This document shows, piece by piece, positions 27,882 through 35,399 of a DNA stretch of 64,000 nt (the first letter of the stretch is position 1; each line of letters opens with the position of its first letter). A program made the translations under genes and the position numbers. This DNA is from Candidatus Zipacnadia bacterium. Its GTDB lineage: Bacteria; Armatimonadota; Zipacnadia; Zipacnadales; UBA5352. The DNA lies in contig JALGSU010000016.1 of the NCBI GenBank assembly GCA_029821735.1, positions 1-64,000 of the forward strand, written 5' to 3'. A model generated the notes under the pieces. That model was not told the origin of the DNA, did not search any database, and saw only the letters and a program-made list of their open reading frames with translations.

Positions 27882-28529
27882 TCAATCCTCACCGTCGCCC
27901 ACCGCAAAATCCGCAGGCTCATTGTACGTTGCCAGCACGTCCAGCCGCCCTGCTTCCGCCAGTCGACGGTAGATCAGTTGCCATACGCACTGCCGCGACC
28001 GGAACACCTCACACCGCCCGCCCTGCGCACCGCCGCAGGGACCGTTCAGCAGGTTCTTCGGGCAGAACGCGTGCGGGCACAGGCCGCCCGTCAGCTCCGC
28101 GATGCACACCTCGCAGAAGTGGCACGACTTCGTGTCCAGAGCGCCGCCGCCGGTCATGCCGCCGGTCACGATCTGCGTGCCCTGCACCAGTCTCCCACTG
28201 CCCACGAGTCCCTCAAGCGCCGGCACCGACTGCGCGCAAGCCAGCACCAGCACCGTATCCGCCGCAGCCAGCGGCACCGCGTTCTCCTGCATCAGCGCGC
28301 GTGCGACGGTCGGATTGCAGGTCGACCCACCCCCCGGCGGCACGGCCCACCCCATCACCTCGATCCCCGCCTCACGCAGATGCTCGGCCATGGTCTCGCA
28401 TTCGCGCTCCCCGCCAAACCCATCACGCGTGGCGCAGTCCCCACAGCCAACAATGAAGACCCGGGCGTCAGCCCCGATCTCCTCGATGATCTTCCCCAAC
28501 GGTCTCGGAACGGTTGCCTGCACGGCCAT
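27882..28529 (-). CDS. MetV-like, methylenetetrahydrofolate reductase C-terminal-domain protein
   Basis: This 215-residue cysteine-rich protein belongs to the zinc-binding 'MTHFR C-terminal' (MetV) family. The cysteine motifs include CGDC near the N-terminus, KSCHFCEVC, and a C-terminal CPHAFCPKNLLNGPCGG block followed by CEVF and QCVW. In acetogens MetV forms a complex with MetF and links methylene-THF reduction to a ferredoxin- or NADH-dependent partner. The ATG at 28529 was chosen because it begins the conserved part; the upstream open frame overlaps the acsE-like gene. Adjacent metF supports the role. The electron donor is not known here. Confidence 0.85.
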   Translation of the reverse strand: MAVQATVPRPLGKIIEEIGADARVFIVGCGDCATRDGFGGERECETMAEHLREAGIEVMGWAVPPGGGSTCNPTVARALMQENAVPLAAADTVLVLACAQSVPALEGLVGSGRLVQGTQIVTGGMTGGGALDTKSCHFCEVCIAELTGGLCPHAFCPKNLLNGPCGGAQGGRCEVFRSRQCVWQLIYRRLAEAGRLDVLATYNEPADFAVGDGED

Positions 28530-28575
28530 GGCTCCCAGCGGTGGTGATATGCTCAAAGGTGGCGCGGCGGGGTGC

Positions 28576-29376
28576 TCAACCCAACTGCCCGCCGCGGTGG
28601 GCACCTATGTACTCGAGGCACCATTCATCGCGCCCGGCAAGGGCCTCGGCGGCGTATGCGGTCTGCATCATCGCCGCGTCCAGCGGATCGAGGATCGCTG
28701 CGTCGAGCCCGGCCAGAATCGCCTGCGCGAGGAATGCGCGGTTCAGCGCCGCGCGCTGCGGCAGCCCATACGATACGTTGCTGATCCCACAAATCACATG
28801 GCACTCCGGCGCCTGCGCGCGGATCGCCTCAATCGCCCCGTAGACCATCGCCGCGGACTCGTGCGACGTGCTCAGCGGCATCACCACCGGGTCAAGAAAG
28901 ATCCGATCCGGACCGATGCCCTCCGCTACAAGTCGCTCGAGCAGGCGCAGCGCAATCTCGACCCGTTGCGGGCCGTCGCCCGGCACTGAAGTATCATCAG
29001 TCGCGAGCGCGATTACGCTCGCGCCGCTGTCGAGCGCCAGAGGGACTATCGCCCGCAGCCGCGCTTCGTCCAAGTTCACCGAGTTGATCAGCGGAGGTCT
29101 CGCCTGATCGTACACCGCCAGCGCGGCGGCGGTCGCCTCTGGCTCAGCGCTGTCGACGGACACCGGGCAATCGCTCGCGTCCGCCACGGCCTGCACCAGC
29201 CAGCGCAAGTCCTCAATCTCCTGCTCGCCTACGCGCGCCGAGTTCACGTCCACCCACGTCGCCCCGGCGTCGACCTGCCGTTGCGCCAATTGCGCGATGC
29301 ACTCCGCGTCACGATGCTCGATGGCCCGCCCCACACTGTGGCGCGAGCCATTGATCAGTTCGCCAACGATGATCAT
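28576..29376 (-). CDS. acsE: Methyltetrahydrofolate:corrinoid methyltransferase (AcsE-like)
   Basis: The 266-residue TIM-barrel enzyme of the pterin-binding family has VGELINGSRHSV at the N-terminus, the VDVNSARVGEQEIEDLRWLV and PVSVDSAEP strands, INSVN, and CGISNVSYGLP, all typical of AcsE/MtrH-like methyltransferases. It should move the methyl group of 5-methyl-THF to cobalt of a corrinoid protein. It is followed by the MetV-like and metF genes, so methyl-THF is made and used by one transcript. No corrinoid protein or CO dehydrogenase lies in the window, so the acceptor is unproven; a MeTr for another corrinoid system is possible. Confidence 0.85.
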   Translation of the reverse strand: MIIVGELINGSRHSVGRAIEHRDAECIAQLAQRQVDAGATWVDVNSARVGEQEIEDLRWLVQAVADASDCPVSVDSAEPEATAAALAVYDQARPPLINSVNLDEARLRAIVPLALDSGASVIALATDDTSVPGDGPQRVEIALRLLERLVAEGIGPDRIFLDPVVMPLSTSHESAAMVYGAIEAIRAQAPECHVICGISNVSYGLPQRAALNRAFLAQAILAGLDAAILDPLDAAMMQTAYAAEALAGRDEWCLEYIGAHRGGQLG

Positions 29377-29379
29377 GTC

Positions 29380-30297
29380 TCAGTTCCCTTCCGCCAGGCC
29401 GCCTACCAGCGCTGTCAGCACGTTGCACAAAGGCGCAGGCATGCCCCGCTCCGCCGCACGGCGCGCGATCTCCCCGTTGATGAAATCTATCTCCGTCCGC
29501 CGACCTGCGCTCACGTCCTGCAGCATCGACGACCTGTTCTGTGCTGTCTGCCTGCACACGTCCTCGACCACGCTCGGCATCTCTGCCCCCACGTCTACGT
29601 CGCACGCGCGCGCCACTGCCGCCGCTTCCTCCGCAACCAATGCCATCGTCTGGCGGAGGCCCTCATCGGCAAGCAACTCGCCATTCGGCCGCCGGGTCAA
29701 AGCTGTCAGCGGATTGATCGCCGCGTTGATGATCGCCTTCGTCCACAGCGCCCCCTCAACGTCCTCGATGGCCTCCGCTCGCAGCCCCACATCAGCCAGC
29801 AGTCCCGCCGCCCAGCGTGCCCCATCGACGCTCCCTCGCGGCGACCCCAGCCGCGTATGACCTACACCGGCCAGCCGCACTCGGCCCTCCCCGAGCAGCG
29901 TGGCTCCCGTCGACGTCGTCCCAGCCAGCACCCGTTCCGCCGCCACGATCGCCGCAATGCGCTCCCAGTTCCCCAGCCCATTTTGCAGCGTCAGCACCAG
30001 GCTCTGGTCGTCACACGCCCCCAGCGCATGACGCGCCGCAGCCTCGGTGGCATGGCTCTTCACCACGATGATTACCAGGCGCGCCGGCTCGAAGTCGCTC
30101 GCGCACGCGCTGCACGCCACCGGAACGATCGTCTCGGCGCCGTCGCGTTCGAGCACGATCCCCCGGGCAGCGATCCGCTCCGCCCGCTCCGGGCGGTAGT
30201 CCAGCAGACCCACGCTCACGCCCGCCTCGGCGAGCAGCGCGGCGTGCAGACACCCCATCGCGCCCGGTCCGACCAGCAACACATCGACTCCGGCCAT
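29380..30297 (-). CDS. panE: 2-dehydropantoate 2-reductase
   Basis: PanE reduces ketopantoate to pantoate with NADPH in coenzyme A synthesis. The 305-residue protein starts with the Rossmann motif VDVLLVGPGAMGCLHAALLAEAG and has the catalytic-domain segments KAIINAAINPLTALTRRPNG, with the Lys and Asn of the active site, and VCRQTAQNRSSMLQDVSAGRRTEIDFINGEI, of which the RSSMLQD part is characteristic of the family. Length matches. It lies three bases before the acsE-like gene and twelve after the HPS-RraA gene. The place in a one-carbon operon could reflect CoA or C1 (methylene-THF to ketopantoate by PanB) supply. Confidence 0.9.
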   Translation of the reverse strand: MAGVDVLLVGPGAMGCLHAALLAEAGVSVGLLDYRPERAERIAARGIVLERDGAETIVPVACSACASDFEPARLVIIVVKSHATEAAARHALGACDDQSLVLTLQNGLGNWERIAAIVAAERVLAGTTSTGATLLGEGRVRLAGVGHTRLGSPRGSVDGARWAAGLLADVGLRAEAIEDVEGALWTKAIINAAINPLTALTRRPNGELLADEGLRQTMALVAEEAAAVARACDVDVGAEMPSVVEDVCRQTAQNRSSMLQDVSAGRRTEIDFINGEIARRAAERGMPAPLCNVLTALVGGLAEGN

Positions 30298-30309
30298 CCC
30301 TCTTCGCCC

Positions 30310-31659
30310 CTACTCGTCGTCCGGCCCATGCGGCTTGAAGCCCTGCAGCGGCGAGTCGCCCTTCTGCTGCTGCCAGCGCTGCAGTTCGGCGATCTCCGCC
30401 AGCGTGCGCCCGCCCTCAATCTCCGACTTCTCCCGCCGCTCACGTTCGAGCACTGACATCGCCCGGTTCGCGATTTCCACTGCGCGCTCGCCAGGCACCA
30501 CAATGATCCCGTCGTCCTCAGCGATCACCCAGTCGCCCGTGTTGATCGTCGTCTCGCCGATCTTCAGCGGGACGCCGATCATGCCCATGCCCTTCGGCTC
30601 GCCAGCCGATGGTGTGCGCAATTTCGAGAACGCCGGGAAGTCCAGCTCACCGATCTCGCGCGTGTCACGCATCGCACCGTTGATCACGATACCAGCCAGC
30701 TTGCGCGTGATGCAGCTCTTGGTGGCCTCCTCGCCCCACACCGCCGGGCCCTCGCCGCGCACGTCGATGAACAACACCGTCCCCTCGTCGGCCTCGTCGA
30801 TCGCCTCCACCGGCTTCGCCCAGTCCCCCGGATAGGTCCACACCGTCAGCGCCGGCCCAACCGCCTTCAGCCCGGGCTTGATCGGGAAGATGCCGGGCAC
30901 CAGCCCCCGGCGATGCATGGCGTCGGATACGTTCGCGGCTGAGCACTTGCTGAACATCTCGCGCAGTTGCTCAACGCCGCCGCGCTTGTACAACTCGGTC
31001 GCGACGGCCTCGCCACTGGTGACCGCCTGCAACACCGCGCGCGTGGCGGCGGTGGCATCGGGCGCCTTCGTGATCGCGCCCCCGACGATGACGATATCCG
31101 CACCGGCCGCCACCGCATCCGCCGCTGTCTCCGAATTGATGCCGCCAGCCACTGCCACCTTGCAGCCCACCGCCTCGCGGACCGCCCGGAGCGTATCGAG
31201 GGGGTCAGCGCCTACCATCTGGTCATCGATGGCCGTGTGCACGCCCACGATCGCAGCACCCAGTTCCTCGGCCTGCCGAGCGCGCTCAGCCGGCTCGCCA
31301 CAGCCGATCAGATCCACCTGTACCATCGCGCCGTAGCTGTGCCCCGCCTCGACGCATTCCTCTATCGTCTGGTCCGACGCCGCCCCGAGCACGGTCACCA
31401 CATCCGCGCCCGACTTAGCGGCAATCTCCACTTCCGTGCGTCCCGCGTCCATGATCTTCAGGTCCGCAATCACGGTATGCTCCGGGAACGCCGCGCGGAC
31501 CGCCGCGACTGCGGACATGCCCTCGCTCTTGATCAGCGGCGTGCCGATCTCAACCCACTGCGCGCCGCCCTCAACCGACTCATGCGCGCAGCGCAGAGCC
31601 TGCTTGAGGTTGATGAAATCCAGCGCTATCTGAAGAACCGCTCCGTCGCCAACGGCCAT
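30310..31659 (-). CDS. Bifunctional 3-hexulose-6-phosphate synthase / RraA-like fusion
   Basis: Two domains are visible in 449 residues. Residues about 1-215 form a TIM-barrel HPS: LQIALDFINLKQAL, WVEIGTPLIKSEGM, TVIADLKIMDAGRTEVEIA and VAVAGGINSETA. HPS condenses formaldehyde with ribulose-5-phosphate or runs the reverse. Residues about 240-420 form an RraA/HMG-aldolase-like domain: SAANVSDAMHRRGLVPG, VLFIDVRGEGPAVWGEE, IVINGAMRDTREIGELDFPAFSK. This fused architecture is common in archaea and rarer in bacteria. The ATG at 31659 has GAGAGGAG upstream. Operon partners handle folate-bound one-carbon units, which fits formaldehyde detoxification or pentose supply, but this is inference. Confidence 0.88.
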   Translation of the reverse strand: MAVGDGAVLQIALDFINLKQALRCAHESVEGGAQWVEIGTPLIKSEGMSAVAAVRAAFPEHTVIADLKIMDAGRTEVEIAAKSGADVVTVLGAASDQTIEECVEAGHSYGAMVQVDLIGCGEPAERARQAEELGAAIVGVHTAIDDQMVGADPLDTLRAVREAVGCKVAVAGGINSETAADAVAAGADIVIVGGAITKAPDATAATRAVLQAVTSGEAVATELYKRGGVEQLREMFSKCSAANVSDAMHRRGLVPGIFPIKPGLKAVGPALTVWTYPGDWAKPVEAIDEADEGTVLFIDVRGEGPAVWGEEATKSCITRKLAGIVINGAMRDTREIGELDFPAFSKLRTPSAGEPKGMGMIGVPLKIGETTINTGDWVIAEDDGIIVVPGERAVEIANRAMSVLERERREKSEIEGGRTLAEIAELQRWQQQKGDSPLQGFKPHGPDDE

Positions 31660-31673
31660 CTCGACCGCTCCTC

Positions 31674-32822
31674 TCAGATACTCGTGACATCCACCATATA
31701 CACGTTGCATGCTCCGCCCGCGTCCGAGCTGTACAGGCCCCATCGGTCATCGGGGCTGAAAATCGGATGCGGGTGACTTGTCTGCGTCTTCCACGATGTG
31801 TCATGCCTGCACAGGCGCTGCACCACGCCCCGCCCGCCCTCATGCGTGATCAGCGACATGAACGCCCCGCCCTCGCTGTCATCGCGGCTCAGGTGAGCGC
31901 GGTCGCCGATGACCAGGCTGTTGTCCGAGTTCGACTGAATGTGACCGGGCCGCTGCCCCGGCAGCAGGAACTGCCGCAACCACGTGCCGTCCGGCCGCAC
32001 GAAACAGTTGTAGCCATACGACTCACCGTCGATGGTTGAGCTGGACTGGAAGCCCACCTCGCCGTCGCGCGTGAAATACTCGTGGCAGCACGACTCGCTC
32101 GGATGCTGGTGGTAGAGTGGCCTCGGCCTGCGCCGCCGTCCATCGCGCATATCCGCCGTCCACATCCGCTGATCGACGTAGCTGCCGCCCTCGTGGCAGA
32201 ACAGCACGAACTCAGGTTCGTGCGGATGGATCAGCACGTGGCTGAACCACATCCGCTCGCCCCACACGGCTTCAGCCGCGCCGCTCGACGTATCCACGCG
32301 GATGATCATGCTGAATGGGTGCTGGTAGTAGCGCTCCCCCATGGTCGAGTAGATGACGCCACTCTCGGTGCTGGTCGGAATGTCCTCGACATACGTGAAA
32401 GCCACGTGGCTGCCGTCCGCGGTGCACGACGGCAACGCGCAGCGAGTGCCCGGGGGCGCCGTGTAGAGCACTTCTTCGGCGAAACTGTCCAGCTGCACGC
32501 TCTTGAGCATGAGCCCGTCGTGGTAGAACAGCCTGCCCGCCGGGTCCACACACCCGCGCCCGGCGCCGCCCGCCGATTCCGCCTCGGTCACCTGCACCAG
32601 GCGGCCAGCGCGGATCTCGAGCATGTAGAACTCCCAGACTCCAGACCGGTCCGAGCGGAACAGGATCGTGTCCGCCCCGTCCCCCACGAATGAGGTGGTC
32701 GTGAAGTACATCGAGTCATTCTCCGACCCGTCTGACGTCAGTTGCCGCACCAGCGCTCCGGTGTCGGGGTCGGCATACTCGCGTATCTGCTCGCGCACAT
32801 CGACGCTCTCGCCTCGGGCCAT
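31674..32822 (-). CDS. Oligogalacturonate lyase-like (PL22) beta-propeller protein
   Basis: The 382-residue protein is a seven-bladed-type propeller with the conserved histidines of pectate lyase 22 enzymes: SHVLIHPHEPEFVLFCHEGG, CCHEYFTRDGEVGF, GHIQSNSDNSLVIGD and HPHPIFSPDDRWGLYSSD. In that family these residues bind Mn2+ and cleave unsaturated digalacturonate. No signal peptide is seen, so it would be cytoplasmic. It sits tightly between a folate enzyme (8 bases) and HPS-RraA (14 bases), an unexpected context for pectin degradation, so a non-pectin function within the PL22/WD40-like superfamily is possible. Confidence 0.78.
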   Translation of the reverse strand: MARGESVDVREQIREYADPDTGALVRQLTSDGSENDSMYFTTTSFVGDGADTILFRSDRSGVWEFYMLEIRAGRLVQVTEAESAGGAGRGCVDPAGRLFYHDGLMLKSVQLDSFAEEVLYTAPPGTRCALPSCTADGSHVAFTYVEDIPTSTESGVIYSTMGERYYQHPFSMIIRVDTSSGAAEAVWGERMWFSHVLIHPHEPEFVLFCHEGGSYVDQRMWTADMRDGRRRRPRPLYHQHPSESCCHEYFTRDGEVGFQSSSTIDGESYGYNCFVRPDGTWLRQFLLPGQRPGHIQSNSDNSLVIGDRAHLSRDDSEGGAFMSLITHEGGRGVVQRLCRHDTSWKTQTSHPHPIFSPDDRWGLYSSDAGGACNVYMVDVTSI

Positions 32823-32829
32823 TGCCTCA

Positions 32830-33447
32830 TCACCTGCGGGGTGCGATCTGGATTACTTCGTTCTCGGTCACAACCGCCGACACCGGCACATCCCACGCCT
32901 GCATGGGCACCGCAGCCACGATCTGCAACCCAAAACCCACTGCCACCGCCGCGTCACCGTCCACCAAGTCGTGCCTGTGGCTCAGAACCCAATCGAAGAA
33001 CCCGCCCCCGTACCCCAGCCGCCCCCCCGTCCGGTCGAAAGCCAGCCCGGGTACCAGCACGAAATCCATCTCATACACTGAGCGCTCAGGGCACCGCCCT
33101 GCCACGGGCTCGAGGATGCCGAAGGCCCCCGGCGCGAGGTCACGCGCCGGATCAGTCACCTCGTGCAGCGCCAGCGGCTCCTCGTAGTCCACCACGCGGG
33201 GCAGCAGCAGGCGCGCACCGTGCTTGAGCGTATCGGCGATCAACGCCTCGGTCAGCACCTCGCTGCGGAAGCTCGAGAACAGCAGCCGCGAACGCGAACG
33301 CTTGTAGCCGGGCAGTTTCCTCACGCGCCGCACTATCTGCTCGCTCAGGCGCTCCCGCTCCCCGTCGCGCAACGCATCCCGCAGGCCCTGCACTCGTGCC
33401 CGCATTTGTCGCTTGCGATCGCCGTCTCTCACGATTGTTCGCGCCAT
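32830..33447 (-). CDS. 5-formyltetrahydrofolate cyclo-ligase
   Basis: The 205-residue ATP-dependent enzyme converts 5-formyl-THF to 5,10-methenyl-THF. The key motif VPGLAFDRTGGRLGYGGGFF is present around residues 130-150, and the N-terminus has the expected basic helix (RDGDRKRQMRARVQ). The ATG at 33447 overlaps folP by 19 bases; the much longer open frame upstream is the opposite-frame shadow of folP. A downstream half rich in MQAWDVPVSAVVTE is typical of the C-terminus. It is the second gene of the folate/C1 operon. Confidence 0.9.
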   Translation of the reverse strand: MARTIVRDGDRKRQMRARVQGLRDALRDGERERLSEQIVRRVRKLPGYKRSRSRLLFSSFRSEVLTEALIADTLKHGARLLLPRVVDYEEPLALHEVTDPARDLAPGAFGILEPVAGRCPERSVYEMDFVLVPGLAFDRTGGRLGYGGGFFDWVLSHRHDLVDGDAAVAVGFGLQIVAAVPMQAWDVPVSAVVTENEVIQIAPRR

Positions 33448-34310
33448 CCCCACACGATCGCGTCGCTCATCCGCGCGACCTGCGTCATTTCTCGCACGTC
33501 GTGCACCCGGATGATGTCTGCTCCGTTCGCGATGCTCAGCGCGCAGGTCGCCGCCGTGCCGAACACCCGCTCCTCGACGGGGAGGCCCAGCACCGTGCCG
33601 ATCGAGGACTTGCGAGAAGTGCCCATCACTATGCCCAGGTCCAGACTCTGCAGCTCCCCCAGTCTGGCCACCAACTCGAGATTGTGCGCCACGCTCTTCC
33701 CAAAACCAAAGCCCGGATCGACCAGCAACTGGCTCCGCTGCACACCTCCGGCCACCGCCGCCGACACCCGTTCTGCCAGGAAGTCTCGGACCTCGCCCAT
33801 CACGTCGTCGTAGTGCGGATGCGCCTGCATCGTCCTCGGCGTTCCCTGCATGTGCATGATGCACGCGACAGCGCCGGTCTCCGCAACGGCCTCAATCATG
33901 CCCTTGGCGCGTAGCCCGAAAACGTCGTTAACCATGCTCGCCCCGGCGGCCACTGCGAGGCGCGCAATCTCCGGCTTGCTCGTGTCGATCGAGATGACGC
34001 AGTTGAGCCTGTCGGACAGTGCCTCAATGACTGGAGCGCTGCGGCGCATCTCCTCCTCGGCGTCCACCGACTCACTGCCCGGGCGCGTGGACTGCCCCCC
34101 GACATCGAGGATGTCGGCTCCCTCTTCCACGAAGCGCTCGCCCTGCGCCACTGCCAACGCCACGTCCCCGCTCACGCCGTCGCCGGAGAACGAGTCCGGC
34201 GTCACGTTCACAATCCCCATCACCAGCGTCCGTTCACCAAGCACCAGCGAACGCCCCCCGCAACGCAGTGGTGCCAACACTCGATCTTCATCTCCGTCCC
34301 GGCCGCCCAT
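33429..34310 (-). CDS. folP: Dihydropteroate synthase
   Basis: FolP joins p-aminobenzoate to hydroxymethyl-dihydropterin diphosphate, making dihydropteroate. The 293-residue TIM barrel has every signature: MGIVNVTPDSFSG, DVGGQSTRPGSESV, a central IDTSKPEIA strand, DPGFGFGKSVAHNLEL, VMGTSRKSSIG and RVHDVREM. The ATG at 34310 lies only about six bases after the predicted transcription start, so the message may be leaderless or nearly so. It is the first gene of the eight-gene operon that ends with metF, and it overlaps the following cyclo-ligase gene. Confidence 0.94.
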   Translation of the reverse strand: MGGRDGDEDRVLAPLRCGGRSLVLGERTLVMGIVNVTPDSFSGDGVSGDVALAVAQGERFVEEGADILDVGGQSTRPGSESVDAEEEMRRSAPVIEALSDRLNCVISIDTSKPEIARLAVAAGASMVNDVFGLRAKGMIEAVAETGAVACIMHMQGTPRTMQAHPHYDDVMGEVRDFLAERVSAAVAGGVQRSQLLVDPGFGFGKSVAHNLELVARLGELQSLDLGIVMGTSRKSSIGTVLGLPVEERVFGTAATCALSIANGADIIRVHDVREMTQVARMSDAIVWGWREQS

Positions 34311-34322
34311 GGTATCACCGCA

Positions 34323-34351
34323 ATTATACGCGCCAGCCCTCACTCACGCAA
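34323..34351 (-). promoter_or_regulatory. Sigma70 promoter of the folate/C1 operon, near-leaderless
   Basis: On the minus strand TTGCGT (34351-34346), 17 bp, TATAAT (34328-34323). Expected transcription start near 34316, about six bases before the folP ATG at 34310, which leaves no room for a standard ribosome-binding site. Confidence 0.75.
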
Positions 34352-34439
34352 CAACCCCGGGAGGCCGTCACGCTCCTCGCGACGAACAGCCGCTGACCAC
34401 CTGGCCGACTTACTCGGCCGCGAAGGGAGCCGTTGTGCA

Positions 34440-35330
34440 ATGGACATGACGCAGCTTCGAGCGTTCTGGGACGAGATGAGAGCCGAACTCTCCGAAGCCC
34501 CAATCGACGCCACCGAGGAGCTCGTCGAACGCGAACTCGACCGCCTGGTCGCCACTCGCAAGATCACCATGGCCAGTCTTGGCGGCGTCAATATCTGCGC
34601 ATACTTCTGCGTCCCCCAGATCCCGGGCGCCGGACCGCTTCCCGCCGTCGTCTACACGCCCGGATACGGCGGCGACACCTCTTGGACCACGGTCGCCGGC
34701 ATCGCCTACGATCAGGGCTACTGCGTGCTCACGCTATACCCGCGCGGCCAGGGCCCCAGCAAGCACCATTGGCAGGTTCCGGAGGGACTCACCAAGCTCA
34801 CCATGGGGCTCGACGCGCCGTCTAACCACTATTACCGCATGGGCTACGCCGACTGCCTGCGGGGCATCGACTTCCTCTGTTCGCGCGATGAGGTCGACAG
34901 CTCGCGCATCGGCGTCATCGGTCTGAGCCAGGGAGGCGGCCTCACCCTCGCCACCGCGGCGCTCGACGACCGCGTGCGCGTCGCGATTTCGCACGAGCCG
35001 TTCCTGTCGAACTATCCGGTCTCCGTGGAGACTGCGACCACCGGCCCCTACCTTGAGTTGACAAAGCACTTCAGCGCTAATCCTCAACTCAAGCAGGCGT
35101 CGCTTGGCACTCTCGCATGGATCGATCCGCTCAATCTGGCCCCGTGGATCAGTTGCCCCACGATGGTTTCCGTCGGCCAGATCGACACCACTTGCCCGCC
35201 CGAGACCATCCGTCCCATCTACGACCGGATCCCGGCTCTGAAATCACTGGTTGAGTTCCCCGGCTGCGGACACGGTTGGCTCTACGAATACCGCCAGAAC
35301 GAGCGCCACTGGCTGGGCATGTATCTGTAG
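34440..35330 (+). CDS. CE7-like acetyl esterase (alpha/beta-hydrolase)
   Basis: The 296-residue protein resembles acetyl xylan esterases/cephalosporin-C deacetylases. Nucleophile Ser163 in IGLSQGGGL, Asp249 in VGQIDTTCPPET and His278 in GCGHGW form the triad, and RMGYADCLRGIDFL is a CE7 hallmark. An oxyanion segment YTPGYGG is near residues 72-78. No signal peptide is visible, so it would remove acetyl groups from imported sugars or small esters. AAGGGA lies about eleven bases before the ATG. It is transcribed divergently from folP and ends at a strong terminator. Substrate unknown. Confidence 0.85.
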   Translation: MDMTQLRAFWDEMRAELSEAPIDATEELVERELDRLVATRKITMASLGGVNICAYFCVPQIPGAGPLPAVVYTPGYGGDTSWTTVAGIAYDQGYCVLTLYPRGQGPSKHHWQVPEGLTKLTMGLDAPSNHYYRMGYADCLRGIDFLCSRDEVDSSRIGVIGLSQGGGLTLATAALDDRVRVAISHEPFLSNYPVSVETATTGPYLELTKHFSANPQLKQASLGTLAWIDPLNLAPWISCPTMVSVGQIDTTCPPETIRPIYDRIPALKSLVEFPGCGHGWLYEYRQNERHWLGMYL

Positions 35331-35350
35331 TCCCATTGGCACGCACGAAA

Positions 35351-35377
35351 GAGGCCGGCCCTTCTCGGGCCGGCCTC
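35351..35377. terminator. Bidirectional GC-rich terminator hairpin
   Basis: Perfect 11-bp stem (35351-35361 with 35367-35377), loop TTCTC, between convergent genes. Only a mixed GTCTGTGTCT tract follows on the plus strand, and TTTCGT on the minus side. Confidence 0.75.
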
Positions 35378-35399
35378 GTCTGTGTCTAGTGTCCTCAGG

